Positions 28,295 to 35,476 of a stretch of 64,000 bases of DNA are shown piece after piece. The stretch is from assembly GCF_002735705.1 (NCBI RefSeq), contig NZ_PDZL01000003.1:434001-498000 (forward strand), read 5' to 3'. Numbering within the stretch: position 1 is the first letter of the stretch; every line of letters starts with the position of its first letter. The notes below the pieces were generated by a model. It did no database searches. It had not been told where the DNA came from and saw nothing but the letters and a program-made list of their open reading frames with translations. Position numbers and translations under genes: made by a program. Source of the stretch: Janthinobacterium sp. BJB426 (GTDB lineage: Bacteria; Pseudomonadota; Gammaproteobacteria; Burkholderiales; Burkholderiaceae_D).

Positions 28295-29138
28295 CCAGAG
28301 GGCCGCACGCGACCGCGTCGGCCTGGGCTGGCGCGGCGAACTGGCTGCCGGCATCCTGTCCAACCTGGCGCAGATCGACGTGCTGGAAGTGATCGCCGAC
28401 GATTACTACCACGCCTCGGGCGCCGGCATCGCTGCCTTGGGCAGCCTGGCGCGCCAGGTGCCTGTCAGCCTGCACGGCGTCGGCATGGGGCTGGCGTCGA
28501 CGATTCCCGCCGACCCGCGCCGCCTGCATGCGATGGCGCGCCTGATGCGGCAGGTGCAAGCCGAATCCTGGTCCGAGCACCTGAGTTTCGTGCGCGCCGG
28601 CGGCGTGGAAATCGGCCACCTGGCCGCGCCGCCCCGCACGCCCCAGAGCGCCGGCGGCGCAGTGGCCAATATCGCGCTGGCCACGCGCATCGTCGGCAGC
28701 GCGCCGCTGATGGAAAACATCGCCACCCTGGTCCAGCCGCCCGCCAGCACGATGGACGAAGCCGCATGGCTGACGCAAATCGTCGACGGCGCGCAAGTGC
28801 CGCTGCTGCTCGACCTGCACAACCTGTATGCGAATGCCGTCAATGTTGGCGAGGCGCCGGAGGAATTGCTGCTGCGCTTTCCCCTGGACAGGGTCGGCGC
28901 CGTGCACCTGAGCGGCGGCCACTGGATAGCCGCGCCGGGCGGCGGCCAGCGCCTGCTGGACGACCATCTGCACGACGTGCCGCCCGCCGTCTTCGCCTTA
29001 TTGACCCAGCTGGCGCGCCATGCTCCCCAGCCCTTGACGGTGATCGTCGAACGCGACGGCAATTACCCGTCGTTCGAGCACGTGCTGGGCCAGCTGGAGC
29101 TGGCGCGCGCGGCCTTGCGCGCGGGGCGGAGCGCATGA
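28284..29138 (+). CDS. DUF692 family multinuclear non-haem iron oxidase (MNIO)
   Basis: With the GTG at 28284 the protein has 284 residues and begins a few residues before the conserved GLGWR, as family members do; longer starts run through the low-complexity tract. A TIM-barrel with the expected metal-ligand motifs is visible: SLHGVGMG (His64), SEHLSF (His99), LMENI (Glu144), LLDLHNLY (Asp177), VHLSGGH (His208), DDHLHDVPP (Asp/His 226-228) and IVERDGN (Glu256). Known members MbnB, TglH, ChrH and BufB oxidise Cys-containing peptides. It overlaps the Cys-tail gene by 11 bases and the next gene by 4 (ATGA), pointing to the tail as substrate. Confidence 0.88.
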   Translation: MAASQRAARDRVGLGWRGELAAGILSNLAQIDVLEVIADDYYHASGAGIAALGSLARQVPVSLHGVGMGLASTIPADPRRLHAMARLMRQVQAESWSEHLSFVRAGGVEIGHLAAPPRTPQSAGGAVANIALATRIVGSAPLMENIATLVQPPASTMDEAAWLTQIVDGAQVPLLLDLHNLYANAVNVGEAPEELLLRFPLDRVGAVHLSGGHWIAAPGGGQRLLDDHLHDVPPAVFALLTQLARHAPQPLTVIVERDGNYPSFEHVLGQLELARAALRAGRSA

Positions 29139-29392
29139 GCACCCCCGCCCTGGAAACCTATCTGGCAAGGCTGTACACGGACGACGTCCTGCGTGCAGCC
29201 TTCCTGCTCGATCCCCATGCGCAAGCCTTGCTGCATGGCTTGTCGCCGCAGGAAGCGGAGGCGATGGCGGCGATCGATCGCGTCGGCCTGCAAATGGCGG
29301 CGGCCAGCTATCGCGCCAAGCGGTCCGCGCACGGTAGCAGGGCCACGCCGGCGCAACCCTGGTGGCGCCGGCTGCTGGCTGCCTGGACCTGA
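29135..29392 (+). CDS. Small helical partner protein of the DUF692 enzyme, 85 residues
   Basis: Its ATG overlaps the TGA of the DUF692 gene (ATGA). The protein has two or three predicted helices: ETYLARLYTDDVLRAAFLLD, then HGLSPQEAEAMAAIDRVGL, and a basic tail ending in WWRRLLAAWT. The pattern of a short helical domain with FL.DP...L.GLS..E resembles LigA/Nif11-like small domains, which in other systems bind or form leader peptides. MNIO enzymes usually need such a partner (MbnC, TglI, ChrI, BufC). There is no Cys, so it is not itself an obvious substrate. It converges with the next gene 4 bases away. Confidence 0.65.
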   Translation: MSTPALETYLARLYTDDVLRAAFLLDPHAQALLHGLSPQEAEAMAAIDRVGLQMAAASYRAKRSAHGSRATPAQPWWRRLLAAWT

Positions 29393-29396
29393 CAGC

Positions 29397-31319
29397 CTAC
29401 AGGTGCCACAGCCGCAGCGGCAGCAGTCCCCACCAGGCCAGCACCAGCAGCAGCTGCAAGGCCGCCAGCAAGGCGACCCAATCCCATTTCGCCCAAGAAC
29501 CCGCCTCGGCCGCCGTGCCGCGGCTGCGCCAGCAGCGGGCCAGGCCGAACGCCGTCGCCAGCGGCAGCGCACCCGTCGCCAGCGCCAGCAGCACGCTGGC
29601 GATGGTGACGTCGCCCAGGCGCAGATAGGACTGGAAATAGAAAAACGGCAGCGGCAGGAGCAGCGCCAGCAGCGACAGCAGGGGCGCAAACAGATGGTCG
29701 CCCCGCCCCAGGCTGCGCCGCGCGGCACGCCACACACCCACCACCAGCACATACAGCAAGCCGGCAGCGCCCAGCGCCAGGCTGCCCCACAGCACCAGCA
29801 TGCGCAGCATCGACGCCCGTTCATAGCTGCGCAAGCCGTCGCTGAGCACATGCTTGCCATCCTCCTGCATCAGCACGTGCGACGGCGTGCTGCGGTCGCT
29901 GGCGCGGAACAGCAGGCCGCCCACCGGTTCCAGTTCCTTCGGTTCACCCTGGAACGGGATCAGGAACAGCGATTCGCCATCCCATTTCAGGCGCGTAAAG
30001 CCGAAAACGGCATCGATCCAGGCCATGCTGGCCATGGGGCTGGGCGACGGTACGTAGACGCCCTGCCAGTTTTCCACCGTGGGCGCGGGCGTGCCGTGCG
30101 GGGCCGGCGCGCGCAGCGGCAGTTCCAGGTCGCGCAGCAGCAGGCGGTTAAAGCGCTCATAGTCGGCCTGCTCGGCATCCGTGTTGAAGGCCACGAAGAA
30201 GGCGCTGTCCTGCTCCGGATAGAGGCACAGCATGGCGCGGAAACCCACGGCCGTGCCAGGGTGGCAGGCGCCCACCACATTGTGGCGGTCGCGCACGGCC
30301 AGGGCCAGGCCGTGGCCTGTTGCCAGGCCCGCCTGCGCCGCATCCGTGCCGGCCGGTTCGGATAAGGCACCCATCAGCGCCAGGTCGATGAAGCGCTTGC
30401 CCTGCAGCTTGCCGTCGCCCATCAGGAATTGCGCCAGCTTGGCCATGTCGGCCGCCGTGGTGGTGAATTGCGCGGCCGGACGCAGGTATTGCGGCACTGC
30501 CGGCTGCGCCACGCCATGCTCGAAGTGGCCCATGGCCAGGCGCGGATCCGCCTGCGCGCCCGCCTGCGTGCTCATTTGCGTGCTCATTTGCGTACTCATT
30601 TGCGTAACATAGGCAAACGTGCTGTCCGCCATGCCCAGCGGCTGCAGCAGTTGCGCATCGAGATAACGCTCGTACGGCTGGCCCGTGACCTTCTCGATCA
30701 CCATGCCCAGCAAGCCATAGCCCATGTTCGAATACGCATAGCGGCTGCCGGGCCGGGCGCGCACGCGCAGCAGATTGCGGTCGCCGTCAAAGGCGGCGGC
30801 CAGCGGCGTGTCCGGTGCCGGCTTCAGGCTGAACGCCTGCCAGAAGCGCACATTATCGAGGCCCGAGGTGTGCGCCAGCAGGTGGCGGATGCGCACGGGG
30901 TCGCTGGCTTGCCACGGGTTGTTCAGCGCCAGTTCCGGCAGCACTTGCTGCAAGGGCGTGTCGAGCGTGAGCCGGTCTTCGCTAACCAGGCGCAAGATGC
31001 CCAGCGCCAGCGCCACCTTGCCCACGGACCCCACCTGCATGCGCGTGTCCGCCTGCATGGGTATCTGCCTGGCGGCATCACGCAAGCCGGACGCGCCGAC
31101 CTTGACCGTTCCGTCAGGCAAGACTTCACTCCAGACGGCGCCCGCCAAACCCTCTTCCTTCAAGCCGGTGGCAAACTCCGCATCCAGGGGCGCGCCGGCG
31201 GCATGGGCCACCGTGGCGCACAGCAGCAAGGCCGGCAAGGCCTTACGCAGCCATGACCTGGCGCACGCGGCCAGGGTGGGATAGCGATCTCGTTTCAAAT
31301 GTATTCTGCCTTTTTGCAT
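29397..31319 (-). CDS. Membrane-anchored serine hydrolase (class C beta-lactamase-like)
   Basis: The 640-residue protein has a signal peptide (ALPALLLCATVAHA, cleavage near AHA-A at about 40), then a beta-lactamase/transpeptidase-like domain with SVGK (SxxK) near residue 97, YSN (YxN) near 197 and HPG as the third motif near 350. The C-terminal third has four or five membrane helices (LRMLVLWGSLALGAAGLLYVL and following). Relatives include esterases, D-aminopeptidases and PBP4*-type proteins, so the substrate cannot be stated. A triplicated MSTQ stretch lies in the middle. The gene is single and convergent with the DUF692 operon. Confidence 0.88.
   Translation of the reverse strand: MQKGRIHLKRDRYPTLAACARSWLRKALPALLLCATVAHAAGAPLDAEFATGLKEEGLAGAVWSEVLPDGTVKVGASGLRDAARQIPMQADTRMQVGSVGKVALALGILRLVSEDRLTLDTPLQQVLPELALNNPWQASDPVRIRHLLAHTSGLDNVRFWQAFSLKPAPDTPLAAAFDGDRNLLRVRARPGSRYAYSNMGYGLLGMVIEKVTGQPYERYLDAQLLQPLGMADSTFAYVTQMSTQMSTQMSTQAGAQADPRLAMGHFEHGVAQPAVPQYLRPAAQFTTTAADMAKLAQFLMGDGKLQGKRFIDLALMGALSEPAGTDAAQAGLATGHGLALAVRDRHNVVGACHPGTAVGFRAMLCLYPEQDSAFFVAFNTDAEQADYERFNRLLLRDLELPLRAPAPHGTPAPTVENWQGVYVPSPSPMASMAWIDAVFGFTRLKWDGESLFLIPFQGEPKELEPVGGLLFRASDRSTPSHVLMQEDGKHVLSDGLRSYERASMLRMLVLWGSLALGAAGLLYVLVVGVWRAARRSLGRGDHLFAPLLSLLALLLPLPFFYFQSYLRLGDVTIASVLLALATGALPLATAFGLARCWRSRGTAAEAGSWAKWDWVALLAALQLLLVLAWWGLLPLRLWHL
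30565..30600 (-). repeat. 12-bp tandem repeat, three copies
   Basis: Three head-to-tail copies of TGCGTGCTCATT (the third with one change) code for MSTQ-MSTQ-MSTQ in the serine hydrolase. A unit of 12 keeps the frame, so copy-number change would alter length, not switch the gene off. Confidence 0.9.
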
Positions 31320-31382
31320 GGACTGCGCTGCCGCGCCGCTTTGCTTGTTACAATTAAAAATTGAGCAACGACGGGAGCTTTC

Positions 31383-31745
31383 ATGTCACAAGATATTATT
31401 TTGGATACCCAACTCCAGCAGACCAAAAACCTGGCCTGGTGGTTGTACCTGATACATGGCGCCAGCTTTGTGTTTTCGCTGGGCGCGTTTTCCTTCATTC
31501 CGCTCATCATCAATTATGTGAAGCGGGACGAGGCGGCCGGGACCTTCGTGTACAGCCATCACAGCTGGATGATCCGTTCCTTCTGGTGGTATGTGGCCTG
31601 GATCGTCGTCGGCGCCATCCTGTGGATCACGCTGATCGGCATTCCGCTGGCGTTCCTCGTGTGGGGCGTGGCCTGGCTGTGGAAGGCCTACCGCTTGCTG
31701 CGCGGCTTCCTCGACCTGAACAACAACAAGCCCGTGCCCATGTAA
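31383..31745 (+). CDS. DUF4870-like small membrane protein
   Basis: The 120-residue protein has three membrane segments (LAWWLYLIHGASFVFSLG, FSFIPLIINYV, WWYVAWIVVGAILWITLIGIPLAFLVWGVAWLW) and ends in a short polar tail. The pattern, including FVYSHHSWMIRSFWW (family form: H...Q..F), matches the DUF4870/YiaA-like inner membrane proteins of unknown function. GGGAGC lies a few bases before the ATG. It is monocistronic and ends at a bidirectional hairpin shared with metC. Confidence 0.78.
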   Translation: MSQDIILDTQLQQTKNLAWWLYLIHGASFVFSLGAFSFIPLIINYVKRDEAAGTFVYSHHSWMIRSFWWYVAWIVVGAILWITLIGIPLAFLVWGVAWLWKAYRLLRGFLDLNNNKPVPM

Positions 31746-31756
31746 AAGGTGCTTCG

Positions 31757-31780
31757 CGGCAAGCCAACGGCTTGCCGTTT
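31757..31780. terminator. Hairpin between convergent genes
   Basis: CGGCAAGCC pairs with GGCTTGCCG around AAC and is followed by only TTT on the plus strand and a T-poor stretch on the minus strand. Probably a bidirectional terminator for the DUF4870-like gene and metC. Confidence 0.6.
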
Positions 31781-31781
31781 C

Positions 31782-32948
31782 CTACATCGCCGCGAACGCC
31801 CGTTCGATATCGGCGATCAAATCCTGCGGATCTTCCAGTCCCACATTCAGGCGCACCAGCTGGCCCGGCAACTGCCAGCCCTTGCGCATGGCAGCGATGC
31901 GGTACGGCATCACCAGGCTGTTGGCGCCGCCCCAGCTGTAACCAATCTTGAACAATTGCAAGGCATCGACGAAGCGGTCCGTCTGCGCCTCCGTGTAGCG
32001 GGCATCGAACAGTACGGAAAACAGGCCGCCCGCGCCCGTGAAATCGCGCTGCCAGATGGCGTGGCCGGGGCAATCGTCGAAAGCCGGATGCAGCACGGTG
32101 GCAATCTCGCTTCTTCCCTTGAGCCAGGCAGCCACCGCGCGCGCGCCCGCATCGTGAGCGTCGAAACGCAACTTCATGGTCGGCAAGCCGCGCAGCACCA
32201 GGTAGGCGTCGTCCGCCCCAACGCCCATGCCCAGACGCATGTGCGCCAGCGCCAGGCGCTCGTGCAGCGCCCGCTCGCGCGTAATGAGCGCGCCCATCAG
32301 CACGTCGGAGCCGCCCGACTGGTATTTCGTCAGCGCCTGCATGATGATGTCCACGCCCAGGTCAAAGCCGCGCAAGGCCAGGCCCGCCGACCAGGTGTTA
32401 TCCAAAGCCACCAGCACGCCGCGCGCATGGGCAGCCGCGCAGATGGCGGGCAAATCCGGCACTTCCATCGTCACGGAACCGGGTGCTTCCGTCCAGATCA
32501 GTTTGGTGTTGGGCTGGATCAGGGCGGCGATGCCGGCGCCGATGAGCGGATCGTAATAGCGGGCCGTGATGCCGAAATCCTGCGCCAGCCAACGCCCCAG
32601 TTCGCGGTTCGGGTTGTAGATATTTTCCGGCAATAAAACGTCGTCGCCCGTTTTCAGCAGGGCAAAATCCGCCATGGCGATGGCCGCCAGGCCCGACGGC
32701 GCCAGCAGGCAGTATTTCCCCCCTTCGATCTCGGCCAGCCGCGCTTCCAGGGTGAAGGTGGTGGGCGTGCCGTGCAAGCCGTAGGTGTAGGCGTTTTTCT
32801 CTTTCCAGTCGCCCGAACGCATGGCCGCCACGTCCTTGAACAGCACGGTCGATGCGTGATGGATGGCGTTCGGAAACGCGGCAAAGCCTTGCGGCGCCTG
32901 GTAATCGCTGTGGATCAGCGCGGTCTGGGGAGATTTGGTCTGGGTCAT
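31782..32948 (-). CDS. metC: Cystathionine beta-lyase
   Basis: The 388-residue PLP enzyme starts at MTQTKSPQ; the upstream frame extension crosses a terminator and is not coding. Typical features are YGLHGTPT near 56-63, the SGLAA phosphate-binding turn near 85-89, DNTWSAG near 183 and the PLP lysine K208 in ALTKYQSGGSDV. The DNTW and SGGSDV forms favour cystathionine beta-lyase over gamma-synthase. It cleaves cystathionine to homocysteine, pyruvate and ammonia in methionine synthesis. Its ATG stands just 14 bases after the T-run of an intrinsic terminator, which raises the question of how it is transcribed. Confidence 0.92.
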   Translation of the reverse strand: MTQTKSPQTALIHSDYQAPQGFAAFPNAIHHASTVLFKDVAAMRSGDWKEKNAYTYGLHGTPTTFTLEARLAEIEGGKYCLLAPSGLAAIAMADFALLKTGDDVLLPENIYNPNRELGRWLAQDFGITARYYDPLIGAGIAALIQPNTKLIWTEAPGSVTMEVPDLPAICAAAHARGVLVALDNTWSAGLALRGFDLGVDIIMQALTKYQSGGSDVLMGALITRERALHERLALAHMRLGMGVGADDAYLVLRGLPTMKLRFDAHDAGARAVAAWLKGRSEIATVLHPAFDDCPGHAIWQRDFTGAGGLFSVLFDARYTEAQTDRFVDALQLFKIGYSWGGANSLVMPYRIAAMRKGWQLPGQLVRLNVGLEDPQDLIADIERAFAAM

Positions 32949-32961
32949 GGCGTCGGGAAAT

Positions 32962-32996
32962 AAAAAAAGGCGGATCCGCAATTGCTGATCCGCCTT
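32962..32996 (-). terminator. Perfect intrinsic terminator between rimO and metC
   Basis: AAGGCGGATC pairs with GATCCGCCTT around 10 bases; on the minus strand a run of seven Ts follows. It would end rimO transcripts, but it also lies inside the presumed metC leader, 14 bases before the metC ATG. On the minus strand a TACAAT (-10-like) stands immediately before the hairpin. Confidence 0.85.
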
Positions 32997-33075
32997 GATT
33001 GTAAGGGCTTTGCGCCCTGCACGCCGTACACCTGACAGAGTGTTACACCTGCATAAAAAACGTTCAGGCCAAGGC

Positions 33076-33117
33076 GCGCTGCCGAAGACAGTAGCATACT
33101 GTACGGCAAGGCAGCGC
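33076..33117 (-). promoter_or_regulatory. Two-tier stem-loop downstream of rimO
   Basis: GCGCTGCC pairs with GGCAGCGC (8 bp), enclosing a second perfect 6-bp stem, ACAGTA-GCA-TACTGT. On the minus strand it lies 20-60 bases after the rimO stop, with TTTTTT some 17 bases later. It may stabilise the rimO 3' end or form part of the metC leader. It does not match SAM or SAH riboswitch consensus elements that I know. Confidence 0.45.
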
Positions 33118-33137
33118 AACGCCGGCATGGCGGTTTT

Positions 33138-34550
33138 TTACTCGGCAGCGCCCCACAGGTCGTGCGCATCGGCCGAGGTGATCGTCACGTCGACGAATTG
33201 ACCAACCGTCAGCTTGCGGTGCGGCTCGAATGGCGGCTTCACATACACGACGCCGTCGATTTCCGGCGCGTCGGCGGACGAGCGGCCCACGCCGCCGGAG
33301 CGGGTGACTTCATCGATCAGCACGCGCACGGTCTTGCCGACCTTGGCTTGCAGGCGTTTCTTGGAAATTTCTTCCTGCAGCAGCATGACGCGGCCGCGGC
33401 GCTCTTCGCGCAGCTCTTCCGGCACGGGATTGGCGATGGCGTTGGCCGTTGCACCTTCGACAGGCGAATAGGCGAAGCAGCCCAGGCGGTCGATCTGCGC
33501 TTCCTTGAGGAAGTCGAGCAAGTATTCGAATTCTTCTTCCGTTTCGCCAGGGAAACCAGCGATGAAGGTCGAGCGTATCGTCAGGTCCGGGTTGATGGCG
33601 CGCCAGGCCTGGATGCGGTCGAGGTTTTTCTCGCCGCTGGCCGGACGCTTCATGCGTTTGAGCACGTCAGGGTGCGCATGCTGCATCGGAATGTCGAGGT
33701 ATGGCAGGATGTGGCCGCCGCTCATCATCGGGATGATCTGGTCCACGTGCGGGTACGGATACACATAGTGCAGGCGCACCCAGGCGCCGTAGGACTTGGC
33801 CAGTTCGCCCAGCGCTTCCGTCAGCTGCGTCATGTGGGTTTTCACGGGACGGCCATTCCAGAAGCCGGAACGGAATTTTACGTCCACGCCATATGCGGAG
33901 GTATCTTGCGAAATGACCAGCAATTCCTTGACGCCAGCCTTGAACAGGTTTTCCGCTTCGATCATCAGTTCGCCGATCGGGCGCGAGACGAGGTCGCCGC
34001 GCATGGACGGGATGATGCAAAAACTGCAGCGGTGGTTGCAGCCTTCGGATATTTTCAGGTAGGCATAGTGCTTCGGCGTCAGCTTGACGCCTTGCGGCGG
34101 CACCAGGTCGAGGAATGGCGCATGCGGTTTCGGCAGATGGAAGTGGACGGAATCCATCACTTCGGCCAGCGCGTGCGGGCCCGTGACGGACAGCACTTTC
34201 GGGTGCACCTTCATGATGATGTCGTCGCCGGCAGCATCTTTCTTGGCGCCCAGGCAACCGGTCACGATGACTTTACCGTTTTCAGCCAGCGCTTCGCCGA
34301 TGGCGTCGAGCGACTCTTGCACGGCAGCATCGATAAAACCGCAGGTATTGACGATCACCAGATCGGCGCCAGCGTAGGATTTCGCCGTTTCGTAGCCTTC
34401 GGCGCGCAGTTGGGTCAGGATTTGTTCGGAGTCGACCAGCGCTTTCGGGCAGCCGAGCGAGACAAAGCCCACTTTCGGCGCCGCACCTGGCATGGCCAGC
34501 ATGGCCTCGGGCTGGGCGGAAGGAACGGGAATACGGTGAATTTCAGACAT
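33138..34550 (-). CDS. rimO: Ribosomal protein S12 methylthiotransferase
   Basis: The 470-residue radical SAM enzyme has an N-terminal MTTase domain ([23 protein letters not shown]) with the Cys residues of the auxiliary cluster, the radical SAM motif CNHRCSFC preceded by KISEGC, and a C-terminal TRAM domain (VRVLIDEV...[15 protein letters not shown]). The [13 protein letters not shown] form is specific for RimO rather than MiaB. It methylthiolates Asp in S12. A TACAAT at 34592-34587 on the minus strand could be its -10. Confidence 0.96.
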   Translation of the reverse strand: MSEIHRIPVPSAQPEAMLAMPGAAPKVGFVSLGCPKALVDSEQILTQLRAEGYETAKSYAGADLVIVNTCGFIDAAVQESLDAIGEALAENGKVIVTGCLGAKKDAAGDDIIMKVHPKVLSVTGPHALAEVMDSVHFHLPKPHAPFLDLVPPQGVKLTPKHYAYLKISEGCNHRCSFCIIPSMRGDLVSRPIGELMIEAENLFKAGVKELLVISQDTSAYGVDVKFRSGFWNGRPVKTHMTQLTEALGELAKSYGAWVRLHYVYPYPHVDQIIPMMSGGHILPYLDIPMQHAHPDVLKRMKRPASGEKNLDRIQAWRAINPDLTIRSTFIAGFPGETEEEFEYLLDFLKEAQIDRLGCFAYSPVEGATANAIANPVPEELREERRGRVMLLQEEISKKRLQAKVGKTVRVLIDEVTRSGGVGRSSADAPEIDGVVYVKPPFEPHRKLTVGQFVDVTITSADAHDLWGAAE

Positions 34551-34646
34551 AGTTGGCAGCTAGTAAAATGGTGAGGCGAATCGGCTATTGTACCCCGAGC
34601 CGACCCTTGCTGGCAGAACTATGCTGTTTTGATGACGCCGATACAA

Positions 34647-34674
34647 CTCACGGGCGATCGAATCGCCCGGTGAG
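34647..34674 (-). terminator. 3' hairpin after phaR
   Basis: CTCA-CGGGCGAT pairs with ATCGCCCG-TGAG (12 bp with one bulged base) around CGA. It starts 14 bases after the phaR stop but lacks a good T-run. Confidence 0.5.
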
Positions 34675-34687
34675 CGTGTGGCATGGA

Positions 34688-35251
34688 TTACTTTTTGTCC
34701 GTTGGCGGGACCGGCGGAACGAACGGGAACGTGCCGAACAGATTCTTGCTCTGGCTCTGCATCTGTTCCTGCATCTGCACGAACAGGCTCTTGCTCTGGT
34801 CGATGTAGTTGTTCATCATGCCTTGCATCATCGGGCCCTGGACATTCATGAACTGGGTCCACATTTCCGGGCTGAAAGGCTTGCCTTCGAAACTGCCGGC
34901 CGACGTGCCCGTGAATTTGTGCTGGATATCGGTGAACGCTTGCACGTTCTTTTCCAGGTAGGATCCCATCATGCCCTGCATGGCGTGGCCATAGTAGCGG
35001 ATGATCTGCGACAACACGCTGCTCGAGAACATGGGCGCGCCGTTCGCTTCCTCTTCCAAAATGATTTGCAGCAAGATGCTGCGCGTCAAATCTTCATTGG
35101 ATTTGGCATCGACGACGGTAAACACCTCATTGTCCAACACCAGCTGCTTGACGTCCGTCAAGGTGATGTAGGAACTGGTTTGCGTGTCATACAGACGGCG
35201 GTTGGGATATTTTTTAATCAGGCGGTCTATACTTTTTTTTGCACTACTCAT
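34688..35251 (-). CDS. phaR: Polyhydroxyalkanoate synthesis repressor
   Basis: The 187-residue protein (start at MSSAKKSI, with GGAA upstream; a GTG four codons earlier is possible) carries the PhaR N-terminal DNA-binding motif IKKYPNRRLYDTQTSSYITL and the PHB accumulation regulatory domain (VDAKSNEDLTRSILLQIILEEE). The C terminus is Met/Gln-rich amphipathic helix (MMQGMMNNYIDQ...QEQMQSQ), typical of binding to PHB granules. PhaR represses phasin and its own gene and is released by nascent polymer. It lies downstream of phaC in the same direction with 225 bases between. Confidence 0.94.
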   Translation of the reverse strand: MSSAKKSIDRLIKKYPNRRLYDTQTSSYITLTDVKQLVLDNEVFTVVDAKSNEDLTRSILLQIILEEEANGAPMFSSSVLSQIIRYYGHAMQGMMGSYLEKNVQAFTDIQHKFTGTSAGSFEGKPFSPEMWTQFMNVQGPMMQGMMNNYIDQSKSLFVQMQEQMQSQSKNLFGTFPFVPPVPPTDKK

Positions 35252-35428
35252 CACAAGTTCCACTTATTGCGCCGCAGCGCGTACAGAGTTAATCCGAAAA
35301 AAAAGCGAACGTGGGTCCGCTTTCGCACCTGCCTACTTTTTCCATTATAGAGTGGAAAATGGCTCCATTGCACATCAGGGTAGTAGATTCCCATATTTAT
35401 TGCAACGCAACTAAAAGTAGATTCCTGA

Positions 35429-35454
35429 CAAGACCGGGGATTACGCCGGTCTTG
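35429..35454 (-). terminator. Weak hairpin after phaC
   Basis: CAAGACCGG pairs with CCGGTCTTG around 8 bases, 22 bases after the phaC stop. The minus strand lacks a T-run directly after it, so termination efficiency is doubtful and readthrough to phaR is possible. Confidence 0.45.
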
Positions 35455-35476
35455 CCTGGCGAGAAGCTTTTGTAAA

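Noticed and set aside
30565-30600. CRISPR-like array
   Set aside because: The units are 12 bp, directly adjacent and coding, without spacers.
32949-33137. SAM or SAH riboswitch upstream of metC
   Set aside because: The hairpins do not contain the conserved core elements of the SAM-II, SAM-V or SAH classes that I know; only an unnamed structured leader is reported.
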